Part shown: in pieces, positions 22,501 to 34,700 of the stretch
How the letters are laid out: each line of letters starts with the position of its first letter
How positions within the stretch are numbered: the first letter of the stretch is position 1
Source of the DNA: Taudactylus pleione
Lineage: Eukaryota; Chordata; Amphibia; Anura; Myobatrachidae
Length of the DNA: 64,000 nucleotides
Reading direction: 5' to 3'
Assembly: GCA_031769625.1 (NCBI GenBank)
Contig: JAUIMM010000724.1
Coordinates: 287,709 to 351,708, forward strand
Translations under genes and position numbers: made by a program
Notes under the pieces: model-generated
Seen by the model: only the letters and a program-made list of their open reading frames with translations
Told to the model about the DNA's origin: nothing
Databases searched by the model: none

Positions 22501-25258
22501 CCCACAAATGTGATGTGAAATGGTTTTTCTCCCATGTTGCGTTTAAGAGAAAACAGCAAATGCACGTTTTAGGCCAAAATGCATTGAAAGCAATGAAAAC
22601 AACAAAAGCGCATACTTTGTGTTATCTCCTCTTGTAGCAAACACAGACAGCTCAAAATTTCACTGGATGTGTTGAAGACCAAGACCCACAAATGTGATGT
22701 GAAATGGTTTTTCTCCCATGTTGCGTTTAAGAGAAAACAGCAAATGCACGTTTTAGGCCAAAATGCATTGAAAGCAATGGAAACAACAAAAGCGCATACT
22801 TTGTGTTATCTCCTCTTGTAGCAAACACAGACAGCTCTAAATTTCACTGGATGTGTTGAAGACCAAGACCCACAAATGTGATGTGAAATGGTTTTTCTCC
22901 CATGTTGCGTTTAAGAGAAAACAGCAATTGCTCGTTTTAGGCCAAAATGCATTGAAAGCAATGGAACCAACAAAAGCGCATACTTTGTGTTATCTACTCT
23001 TGTAGCAAACACAGACAGCTCAAAATTTCACTGGATGTGTTGAAGACCAAGACCCACAAATGTGATGTGAAATGTTTTTTCTCCCATGTTGCGTTTAAGA
23101 GAAAACAGCAATTGCACGTTTTAGGCCAAAATGCATTGAAAGCAATGGAAACAACAAAAGCGCATACTTTGTGTTATCTCCTCTTGTAGCAAACACAGGC
23201 AGCTCAAAATTTCACTGGATGTGTTGAAGACCAAGACCAACAAATGTGATGTGAAATGGTTTTTCTCCCATGTTGCGTTTAAGAGAAAACAGCAAATGCA
23301 TGTTTTAGGCCAAAATGCATTGAAAGCAATGGAAACAACAAAAGCGCATATGTTGTGTTATCTCCTCTTGTAGCAAACACAGACAGCTCAAAATTTCACT
23401 GGATGTGTTGAAGACCAAGACCCACAAATGTGATGTGAAATGGTTTTTCTCCCATGTTGCGTTTAAGAGAAAACAGCAAATGCACGTTTTAGGCCAAAAT
23501 GCATTGAAAGCAATGGAAACAACAAAAGCGCATACTTTGTGTTATCTTCTCTTGTAGCAAACACAGGCAGCTCAAAATTTCACTGGATGTGTTGAAGACC
23601 AAGACCAACAAATGTGATGTGAAATGGTTTTTCTCCCATGTTGCATTTAAGAGAAAACAGCAAATGCACGTTTTAGGCCAAAATGCTTTGAAAGCAATGG
23701 AAAAAGCAAAAGCGCATACTTTGTGTTATCTCCACTTGTAGCAAACAGAGACAGCTCAAAATTTCACTGGATGTGTTGAAGACCAAGACCCACAAATGTG
23801 ATGTGAAATGGTTTTTCTCCCATGTTGCGTTTAAGAGAAAACAGCAATTGCTCGTTTTAGGCCAAAATGCATTGAAAGCAATGGAACCAACAAAAGTGCA
23901 TACTTTGTGTTATCTCCTCTTGTAGCAAACACAGACAGCTCAAAATTTCACTGGATGTGTTGAAGACCAAGACCCACAAATGTGATGTGAAATGGTTTTT
24001 CTCCCATGTTGCGTTTAAGAGAAAACAGCAATTGCACGTTTTAGGCCAAAATGCATTGAAAGCAATGGAAACAACAAAAGCGCATACGTTGTGTTATCTC
24101 CTCTTGTAGCAAACACAGACAGCTCAAAATTTCACTGGATGTGTTGAAGACCAAGACCCACAAATGTGATGTGAAATGGTTTTTCTCCCATGTTGCGTTT
24201 AAGAGAAAACAGCAAATGCACGTTTTAGGCCAAAATGCATTGAAAGCAATGGAAACAACAAAAGCGCATACGTTGTGTTATCTCCTCTTGTAGCAAACAC
24301 TGACAGCTCAAAATTTCACTGGATGTGTTGAAGACCAAGACCCACAAATGTGATGTGAAATGGTTTTTCTCCCATGTTGCGTTTAAGAGAAAACAGCAAA
24401 TGCACGTTTTAGGCCAAAATGCATTGAAAGCAATGGAAACAACAAAAGCGCATACTTTGTGATATCTCCTCTTGTAGCAAACACAGACAGCTCAAAATTT
24501 CACTGGATGTGTTGAAGACCAAGACCCACAAATGTGATATGAAATGGTTTTTCTCCCATGTTGCGTTTAAGAGAAAACAGCAAATGCACGTTTTAGGCCA
24601 AAATGCATTGAAAGCAATGGAACCAACAAAAGCGCATACTTTGTGTTATCTCCTCTTGTAGCAAACACAGACAGCTCAAAATTTCACTGGATGTGTTGAA
24701 GACCAAGACCCACAAATGTGATGTGAAATGGTTTTTCTCCCATGTTGCGTTTAAGAGAAAACAGCAAATGCACGTTTTAGGCCAAAATGCTTTGAAAGCA
24801 ATGGAAACAGCAAAAGCGCATACTTTGTGTTATCTCCACTTGTAGCAAACACAGACAGCTCAAAATTTCACTGGATGTGTTGAAGACCAAGACCCACAAA
24901 TGTGATGTGAAATGGTTTTTCTCCCATGTTGCGTTTAAGAGAAAACAGCAAATGCACGTTTTAGGCCAAAATGCTTTGAAAGCAATGGAAACAGCAAAAG
25001 CGCATACTTTGTGTTATCTCCACTTGTAGCAAACACAGACAGCTCAAAATTTCACTGGATGTGTTGAAGACCAAGACCCACAAATGTGATGTGAAATGGT
25101 TTTTCTCCCATGTTGCGTTTAAGAGAAAACAGCAAATGCACGTTTTAGGCCAAAATGCATTGAAAGCAATGGAAACAACAAAAGCGCATACTTTGTGTTA
25201 TCTCCTCTTGTAGCAAACACAGACAGCTCAAAATTTCACTGGATGTGTTGAAGACCAA
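19555..25258 (+). repeat. Higher-order block 3 (31 monomers, 5,704 bp)
   Basis: It repeats the block 2 order, including the seven-monomer duplication (TCTAGC at 20425 and 21713; CTCTAAAT at 21547 and 22835). The variant GATATGAAATGG at about 24536 matches one at about 18648, but 32 monomers apart, so blocks 2 and 3 also differ by small shifts of one monomer. The right limit is the next TACCCAC start at 25259 and is approximate in an evolutionary sense. Confidence 0.65.
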
Positions 25259-25800
25259 TACCCACAAATGTGATGTGAAATGGTTTTTCTCCCATGTTGC
25301 GTTTAAGAGAAAACAGCAATTGCTCGTTTTAGGCCAAAATGCATTGAAAGCAATGGAAACAAGAAAAGCGCATACTTTGTGTTATCTCCTCTTGTAGCAA
25401 ACACAGACAGCTCAAAATTTCACTGGATGTGTTGAAGACCAATACCCACAAATGTGATGTGAAATGGTTTTTCTCCAATGTTGCGTTTAAGAGAAAACAG
25501 CAATTGCTCGTTTTAGGCCAAAATGCATTGAAAGCAATGGAAACAACAAAAGCGCATACTTTGTGTTATCTCCACTTGTAGCAAACACAGACAGCTCAAA
25601 ATTTCACTGGATGTGTTGAAGACCAAGACCCACAAATGTGATGTGAAATGGTTTTTCTCCCATGTTGCGTTTAAGAGAAAACAGCAAATGCACGTTTTAG
25701 GCCAAAATGCATTGAAAGCAATGGAAACAACAAAAGCGCATATTTGTGTTTTCTCCTCTTGTAGCAAACACAGACAACTCAAAATTTCACTGGATGTGTT

Positions 25801-25974
25801 GAAGACCAAAACCCACAAATGTGATGTGAAATGGTTTTTCTCCCAAGTTGCTTTTAAGAGAAAACAGCAATTGCTCGTTTTAGGCCAAAATGCATTGAAA
25901 GCAATGGAAACAACAAAAGCGCATACTTTGTGTTATCTCCTCTTAGCGCATACTTTGTGTTATCTGGATGTGTT
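25801..25974 (+). repeat. Rearranged 174-bp monomer with templated insertion
   Basis: After CTCCTCTT the normal 31 bases are missing. They are replaced at about 25945-25965 by a 21-bp copy of the sequence just upstream (AGCGCATACTTTG...), giving a net loss of 10 bp. The next landmark GAAGAC starts at 25975, 174 bp after the previous one. It was seen only once in this window. Confidence 0.85.
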
Positions 25975-27851
25975 GAAGACCAAGACCCACAAATGTGATG
26001 TGAAATGGTTTTTCTCCCATGTTGCGTTTAAGAGAAAACAGCAAATGCACGTTTTAGGCCAAAATGCATTGAAAGCAATGGAAACAACAAAAGCGCATAC
26101 TTTGTGTTATCTCCACTTGTAGCAAACACAGACAGCTCAAAATTTCACTGGATGTGTTGAAGACCAAGACCCACAAATGTGATGTGAAATGGTTTTTCTC
26201 CCATGTTGCGTTTAAGAGAAAACAGCAATTGCTCGTTTTAGGCCAAAATGCATTGAAAGCAATGGAAACAACAAAAGCGCATACTTTGTGTTATCTCCTC
26301 TTGTAGCAAACACAGGCAGCTCAAAATTTCACTGGATGTGTTGAGGACCAAGACCCACAAATGTGATGTGAAATGGTTTTTCTCCCATGTTGCGTTTAAG
26401 AGAAAACAGCAAATGCACGTTTTAGGCCAAAATGCTTTGAAAGCAATGGAAACAACAAAAGCGCATACTTTGTGTTTTCTCCTCTTGTAGCAAACACAGA
26501 CAGCTCAAAATTTCACTGGATGTGTTGAAGAACAATACCCACAAATGTGATGTGAAATGGTTTTTCTCCCATGTTGCGTTTAAGAGAAAACAGCAATTGC
26601 TCGTTTTAGGCCAAAATGCATTGAAAGCAATGGAAACAACAAAAGTGCATACTTTGTGTTATCTCCTCTTGTAGCAAACACAGGCAGCTCAAAATTTCAC
26701 TGGATGTGTTGAAGACCAAGACCAACAAATGTGATGTGAAATGGTTTTTCTCCCATGTTGCGTTTAAGAGAAAACAGCAAATGCACGTTTTAGGCCAAAA
26801 TGCATTGAAAGCAATGAAAACAACAAAAGCGCATACTTTGTGTTATCTTTTCTTGTAGCAAACACAGGCAGCTCAAAATTTCACTGGATGTGTTGAAGAC
26901 CAAGACCAACAAATGTGATGTGAAATGGTTTTTCTCCCATGTTGCGTTTAAGAGAAAACAGCAAATGCACGTTTTAGGCCAAAATGCATTGAAAGCAATG
27001 GAAACAACAAAAGCGCATACGTTGTGTTATCTCCTCTTGTAGCAAACACAGACAGCTCAAAATTTCACTGGATGTGTTGAAGACCAAGACCCACAAATGT
27101 GATGTGAAATGGTTTTTCTCCCATGTTGCGTTTAAGAGAAAACAGCAAATGCACGTTTTAGGCCAAAATGCATTGAAAGCAATGGAAACAACAAAAGCGC
27201 ATACTTTGTGATATCTCCTCTTGTAGCAAACACAGACAGCTCAAAATTTCACTGGATGTGTTGAAGACCAAGACCCACAAATGTGATGTGAAATGGTTTT
27301 TCTCCCATGTTGCGTTTAAGAGAAAACAGCAAATGCACGTTTTAGGCCAAAATGCATTGAAAGCAATGGAAACAACAAAAGCGCATACTTTGTGTTATCT
27401 CCTCTTGTAGCAAACACAGACAGCTCAAAATTTCACTGGATGTGTTGAAGACCAAGACCCACAAATGTGATGTGAAATGGTTTTTCTCCCATGTTGCATT
27501 TAAGAGAAAACAGCAATTGCTCGTTTTAGGCCAAAATGCATTGAAAGCAATGGAACCAACAAAAGCGCATACTTTGTGTTATCTCCTCTTGTAGCAAACA
27601 CAGACAGCTCAAAATTTCACTGGATGTGTTGAAGACCAAGACCCACAAATGTGATGTGAAATGTTTTTTCTCCCATGTTGCGTTTAAGAGAAAACAGCAA
27701 TTGCACGTTTTAGGCCAAAATGCATTGAAAGCAATGAAAACAACAATAGCGCATACTTTGTGTTATCTCCTCTTGTAGCAAACACAGACAGCTCAAAATT
27801 TCACTGGATGTGTTGAAGACCAAGACCCACAAATGTGATGTGAAATGGTTT

Positions 27852-27899
27852 TTCTCCCATGTTGCGTTTAAGAGAAAACAGCAATTGCTCGTTTTAGGC
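27852..27899. other. Spacer of the head-to-head satellite inversion junction
   Basis: Sequence up to GGTTT at 27851 is mirrored by AAACC beginning at 27900, and the mirror continues outward through whole monomers with about one mismatch in the first 37 bases. The 48-bp spacer is ordinary + orientation satellite ending in TTTTAGGC. The locus is therefore a giant inverted repeat with a short asymmetric centre, not a perfect palindrome. Confidence 0.9.
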
Positions 27900-28084
27900 A
27901 AACCATTTCACATCACATTTGTGGGTATTGGTCTTCAACACATCCAGTGAAATTTTGAGCTGTCTGTGTTTGCTACAAGTGGAGATGACACAAAGTATGC
28001 GCTTTTGTTGTTTCCATTGCTTTCAAAGCATTTTGGCCTAAAACGTGCATTTGCTGTTTTCTCTTAAACGCAACATGGGAGAAA

Positions 28085-31000
28085 AACCATTTCACATCAC
28101 ATTTGTTGGTCTTGGTCTTCAACACATCCAGTGAAATTTTGAGCTGCCTGTGTTTGCTACAAGAGAAGATAACACAAAGTATGCGCTTTTGTTGTTTCCA
28201 TTGCTTTCAGTGCATTTTGGCCTAAAACGTGCATTTGCTGTTTTCTCTTAAACGCAACATGGGAGAAAAACCATTTCACATCACATTTGTGGGTCTTGAT
28301 CTTCAACACATCCAGTGAAATTTTGAGCTGTCTGTGTTTGCTACAAGAGGAGATAACACAACGTATGAGCTTTTGTTGTTTCCATTGCTTTCAATGCATT
28401 TTGGCGTAAAACGTGCATTTGCTGTTTTCTCTTAAACACAACATGGGAGAAAAACCATTTCACATCACATTTGTGGGTCTTGGTCTTCAACACATCCAGT
28501 GAAATTTTGAGCTGTCTGTGTTTGCTACAAGTGGAGATAACACAAAGTATGCGCTTTTGTTGTTTCCATTGCTTTCAATGCATTTTGGCCTAAAACGTGC
28601 ATTTGCTGTTTTCTCTTAAACGCAACATGGGAGAAAAACCATTTCACATCATATTTGTTGGTCTTGGTCTTCAACACATCCAGTGAAATTTTGAGCTGCC
28701 TGTGTTTGCTACAAGAGGAGATAACACAAAGTATGCACTTTTGTTGTTTCCATTGCTTTCAATGCATTTTGGCCTAAAACGAGCAATTGCTGTTTTCTCT
28801 TAAACGCAACATGGGAGAAAAACCATTTCACATCACATTTGTGGGTCTTGGTCTTCAACACATCCAGTGAAATTTTGAGCTGTCTGTGTTTGCTACAAGT
28901 GGAGATAACACAAAGTATGCGCTTTTGTTGTTTCCATTGCTTTCAATGCATTTTGGCCTAAAACGTGCATTTGCTGTTTTCTCTTAAACGCAACATGGGA
29001 GAAAAACCATTTCACATCACATTTGTTGGTCTTGGTCTTCAACACATCCAGTGAAATTTTGAGCTGCCTGTGTTTGCTACAAGAGGAGATAACACAAAGT
29101 ATGCGCTTTTGTTGTTTCCATTGCTTTCAATGCATTTTGGCCTAAAACGTGCATTTGCTGTTTTCTCTTAAACGCAACATGGGAGAAAAACCATTTCACA
29201 TCACATTTGTGGGTCTTGGTCTTCAACACATCCAGTGAAATTTTGAGCTGTCTGTGTTTGCTACAAGAGGAGATAACACAAAGTATGCGCTTTTGTTGTT
29301 TTCATTGCTTTCAATGCATTTTGGCCTAAAACGTGCATTTGCTGTTTTCTCTTAAACGCAACATGGGAGAAAAACCATTTCACATCACATTTGTTGGTCT
29401 TGGTCTTCAACACATCCAGTGAAATTTTGAGCTGTCTGTGTTTGCTACAAGAGGAGATAACACAAAGTATGCGCTTTTGTTGTTTCCATTGCTTTCAATG
29501 CATTTTGGCCTAAAACGAGCAATTGCTGTTTTCTCTTAAACGCAACATGGGAGAAAAACCATTTCACATCACATTTGTGGGTCTTGGTCTTCAACACATC
29601 CAGTGAAATTTTGAGCTGCCTGTGTTTGCTACAAGAGGAGATAAAACAAAGTATGCGCTTTTGTTGTTTCCATTGCTTTCAATGCATTTTGGCCTAAAAC
29701 GTGCATTTGCTGTTTTCTCTTAAACGCAACATGGGAGAAAAACCATTTCACATCACATTTGTTGATCTTGGTCTTCAACACATCCAGTGAAATTTTGAGC
29801 TGTCTGTGTTTGCTACAAGAGGAGATAACACAAAGTATGCGCTTTTGTTGTTTCCATTGCTTTCAATGCATTTTGGCCTAAAACGAGCAATTGCTGTTTT
29901 CTCTTAAACGCAACATGGGAGAAAAACCATTTCACATCACATTTGTGGGTCTTGGTCTTCAACACATCCAGTGAAATTTTGAGCTGCCTGTGTTTGCTAC
30001 AAGAGGAGATAAAACAAAGTATGCGCTTTTGTTGTTCCATTGCTTTCAAAGCATTTTGGCCTAAAACGAGCAATTGCTGTTTTCTCTTAAACGCAACATG
30101 GGAGAAAAACCATTTCACATCACATTTGTGGGTATTGGTCTTCAAGACATCCAGTGAAATTTTGAGCTGTCTGTGTTTGCTACAAGAGGAGATAACACAA
30201 CGTATGCACTTTTGTTGTTTCCATTGCTTTCAATGCATTTTGGCCTAAAACGTGCATTTGCTGTTTTCTCTTAAACGCAACATGGGAGAAAAACCATTTC
30301 ACATCACATTTGTTGGTCTTGGTCTTCAACACATCCAGAGAAATTTTGAGCTGCCTGTGTTTGCTACAAGAGGAGATAACACAAAGTATGCGCTTTTGTT
30401 GTTTCCATTGCTTTCAATGCATTTTGGCCTAAAACGTGCAATTGCTGTTTTCTCTTAAACGCAACATGGGAGAAAAACCATTTCACATCACATTTGTGGG
30501 TCTTGGTCTTCAACACATCCAGTGAAATTTTGAGCTGTCTGTGTTTGCTACAAGAGGAGATAACACAAAGTATGCGCTTTTGTTGTTTCCATTGCTTTCA
30601 ATGCATTTTGGCCTAAAACGTGCATTTGCTGTTTTCTCTTAAACGCAACATGGGAGAAAAACCATTTCACATCACATTTGTTGGTCTTGGTCTTCAACAC
30701 ATCCAGAGAAATTTTGAGCTGCCTGTGTTTGCTACAAGAGGAGATAACACAAAGTATACGCTTTTGTTGTTTAAATTGCTTTCAATGCATTTTGGCCTAA
30801 AACGTGCAATTGCTGTTTTCTCTTAAACGCAACATGGGAGAAAAACCATTTCACATCACATTTGTGGGTCTTGGTCTTCAACACATCCAGTGAAATTTTG
30901 AGCTGTCTGTGTTTGCTACAAGAGGAGATAACACAAAGTATGCGCTTTTGTTGTTTCCATTGCTTTCAATGCATTTTGGCCTAAAACGAGCAATTGCTGT

Positions 31001-31700
31001 TTTCTCTTAAACGCAACATGGGAGAAAAACCATTTCACATCACATTTGTGGGTCTTGGTCTTCAACACATCCAGTGAAATTTTGAGCTGCCTGTGTTTGC
31101 TACAAGAGGAGATATCACAAAGTATGAGCTTTTGTTGTTCCATTGCTTTCAATGCATTTTGGCCTAAAACGTGCATTTGCTGTTTTCTCTTAAACGCAAC
31201 ATGGGAGAAAAACCATTTCCCATCACATTTGTGGGTCTTGGTCTTCAAGACATCCAGTGAAATTTTGAGCTGTCTGTGTTTGCTACAAGAGGAGATAACA
31301 CAACGTATGCACTTTTGTTGTTTCCATTGCTTTCAATGCATTTTGGCCTAAAACGTCCATTTGCTGTTTTCTCTTAAACGCAACATGGGAGAAAAACCAT
31401 TTCACATCACATTTGTTGGTCTTGGTCTTCAACACATCCAGTGAAATTTTGAGCTGCCTGTGTTTGCTACAAGAGGAGATATCACAAAGTATGAGCTTTT
31501 GTTGTTCCATTGCTTTCAATGCATTTTGGCCTAAAACGAGCAATTGCTGTTTTCTCTTAAACGCAACTTGGGAGAAAAACCATTTCACATCACATTTGTT
31601 GGTCTTGGTCTTCAACACATCCAGTGAAATTTTGAGCTGCCTGTGTTTGCTACAAGAGGAGATAACACAAAGTATGCGCTTTTGTTGTTTCCATTGCTTT
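28085..31700 (-). repeat. Segment duplicated about 16.9 kb away (copy at about 45,001-48,620)
   Basis: The rare series CTTGATCTTC, GGCGTAAAACG and TTAAACACAAC occurs at 28,295-28,440 and again at 45,211-45,357. Later markers keep an offset of 16,916-16,917 bp through at least 31.7 kb. Confidence 0.65.
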
Positions 31701-34700
31701 CAATGCATTTTGGCCTAAAACATGCAATTGCTGTTTTCTCTTAAACGCAACATGGGAGAAAAACCATTTCACATCACATTTGTGGGTCTTGGTCTTCAAC
31801 ACATCCAGTGAAATTTTGAGCTGCCTGTGTTTGCTACAAGAGGAGATAAAACAAAGTATGCGCTTTTGTTGTTTCCATTGCTTTCAATGCATTTTGGCCT
31901 AAAACGTGCATTTGCTGTTTTCTCTTAAACGCAACATGGGAGAAAAACCATTTCACATCACATTTGTTGGTCTTGGTCTTCAACACATCCAGTGAAATTT
32001 TGAGCTGTCTGTGTTTGCTACAAGAGGAGATAACACAAAGTATGCGCTTTTGTTGTTTCCATTGCTTTCAATGCATTTTGGCCTAAAACATGCAATTGCT
32101 GTTTTCTCTTAAACGCAACATGGGAGAAAAACCATTTCACATCACATTTGTGGGTCTTGGTCTTCAACACATCCAGTGAAATTTTGAGCTGCCTGTGTTT
32201 GCTACAAGAGGAGATAAAACAAAGTATGCGCTTTTGTTGTTTCCATTGCTTTCAATGCATTTTGGCCTAAAACGTGCATTTGCTGTTTTCTCTTAAACGC
32301 AACATGGGAGAAAAACCATTTCACATCACATTTGTTGGTCTTGGTCTTCAACACATCCAGTGAAATTTTGAGCTGTCTGTGTTTGCTACAAGAGGAGATA
32401 ACACAAAGTATGCGCTTTTGTTGTTTCCATTGCTTTCAATGCATTTTGGCCTAAAACGAGCAATTGCTGTTTTCTCTTAAACGCAACATGGGAGAAAAAC
32501 CATTTCACATCACATTTGTGGGTCTTGGTCTTCAACACATCCAGTGAAATTTTGAGCTGTCTGTGTTTGCTACAAGTGGAGATAACACAAAGTATGCGCT
32601 TTTGTTGTTTCCATTGCTTTCAATGCATTTTGGCCTAAAACGTGCATTTGCTGTTTTCTCTTAAACGCAACATGGGAGAAAAACCATTTCACATCACATT
32701 TGTTGGTCTTGGTCTTCAACACATCCAGTGAAATTTTGAGCTGCCTGTGTTTGCTACAAGAGGAGATAACACAAAGTATGCACTTTTGTTGTTTCCATTG
32801 CTTTCAATGCATTTTGGCCTAAAACGTGCATTTGCTGTTTTCTCTTAAACGCAACATGGGAGAAAAACCATTTCACATCACATTTGTTGGTCTTGGTCTT
32901 CAACACATCCAGTGAAATTTTGAGCTGTCTGTGTTTGCTACAAGAGGAGATAACACAAAGTATGCGCTTTTGTTGTTTCCATTGCTTTCAATGCATTTTG
33001 GCCTAAAACGAGCAATTGCTGTTTTCTCTTAAACGCAACATGGGAGAAAAACCATTTCACATCACATTTGTGGGTCTTGGTCTTCAACACATCCAGTGAA
33101 ATTTTGAGCTGTCTGTGTTTGCTACAAGTGGAGATAACACAAAGTATGCGCTTTTGTTGTTTCCATTGCTTTCAATGCATTTTGGCCTAAAACGTGCATT
33201 TGCTGTTTTCTCTTAAACGCAACATGGGAGAAAAACCATTTCACATCACATTTGTTGGTCTTGGTCTTCAACACATCCAGTGAAATTTTGAGCTGCCTGT
33301 GTTTGCTACAAGAGGAGATAACACAAAGTATGCACTTTTGTTGTTTCCATTGCTTTCAATGCATTTTGGCCTAAAACGAGCAATTGCTGTTTTCTCTTAA
33401 ACGCAACATGGGAGAAAAACCATTTCACATCACATTTGTGGGTCTTGGTCTTCAACACATCCAGTGAAATTTTGAGCTGTCTGTGTTTGCTACAAGTGGA
33501 GATAACACAAAGTATGCGCTTTTGTTGTTTCCATTGCTTTCAATGTATTTTGGCCTAAAACGTGCATTTGCTGTTTTCTCTTAAACGCAACATGGGAGAA
33601 AAACCATTTCACATCACATTTGTTGGTCTTGGTCTTCAACACATCCAGTGAAATTTTGAGCTGCCTGTGTTTGCTACAAGAGGAGATAACACAAAGTATG
33701 CGCTTTTGTTGTTTCCATTGCTTTCAATGCATTTTGGCCTAAAACGTGCATTTGCTGTTTTCTCTTAAACGCAACATGGGAGAAAAACCATTTCACATCA
33801 CATTTGTGGGTCTTGGTCTTCAACACATCCAGTGAAATTTTGAGCTGTCTGTGTTTGCTACAAGAGGAGATAACACAAAGTATGCGCTTTTGTTGTTTTC
33901 ATTGCTTTCAATGCATTTTGGCCTAAAACGTGCATTTGCTGTTTTCTATTAAACGCAACATGGGAGAAAAACCATTTCACATCACATTTGTTAGTCTTGG
34001 TCTTCAACACATCCAGTGAAATTTTGAGCTGTCTGTGTTTGCTACAAGAGGAGATAACACAAAGTATGCGCTTTTGTTGTTTCCATTGCTTTCAATGCAT
34101 TTTGGCCTAAAACGAGCAATTGCTGTTTTCTCTTAAACGCAACATGGGAGAAAAACCATTTCACATCACATTTGTGGGTCTTGGTCTTCAACACATCCAG
34201 TGAAATTTTGAGCTGCCTGTGTTTGCTACAAGAGGAGATAAAACAAAGTATGCGCTTTTGTTGTTTCCATTGCTTTCAATGCATTTTGGCCTAAAACGTG
34301 CATTTGCTGTTTTCTCTTAAACTCAACATGGGAGAAAAACCATTTCACATCACATTTGTTGGTCTTGGTCTTCAACACATCCAGTGAAATTTTGAGCTGT
34401 CTGTGTTTGCTACAAGAGGAGATAACACAAAGTATGCGCTTTTGTTGTTTCCATTGCTTTCAATGCATTTTGGCCTAAAACGAGCAATTGCTGTTTTCTC
34501 TTAAACGCAACATGGGAGAAAAACCATTTCACATCACATTTGTGGGTCTTGGTCTTCAACACATCCAGTGAAATTTTGAGCTGCCTGTGTTTGCTACAAG
34601 AGGAGATAGAACAAAGTATGCGCTTTTGTTGTTCCATTGCTTTCAAAGCATTTTGGCCTAAAACGAGCAATTGCTGTTTTCTCTTAAACGCAACATGGGA

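Larger units (their letters stand above)
9251..27899 (+). repeat. 184-bp satellite array, middle segment (+ orientation)
   Basis: About 101 head-to-tail monomers of the same satellite continue without any unique insert. Higher-order organisation is visible because sets of variants recur together: the context beginning TACCCAC at 9251 returns at 13851 and 19555. Nearly all monomers are 184 bp. Exceptions include a 183-bp monomer before 25801 and a 174-bp rearranged one at 25801-25974. No gene is supported in this stretch. Confidence 0.97.

Noticed and set aside
9251..27899. CRISPR array
   Set aside because: The repeats are contiguous with no unique spacers, monomers are 184 bp, and the context is eukaryotic with a LINE element.
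27852..27899. Sequencing adapter or fold-back chimera at the junction
   Set aside because: The spacer is ordinary satellite sequence, and the order of marker monomers on the two sides is not mirrored. A rare assembly join is still possible.
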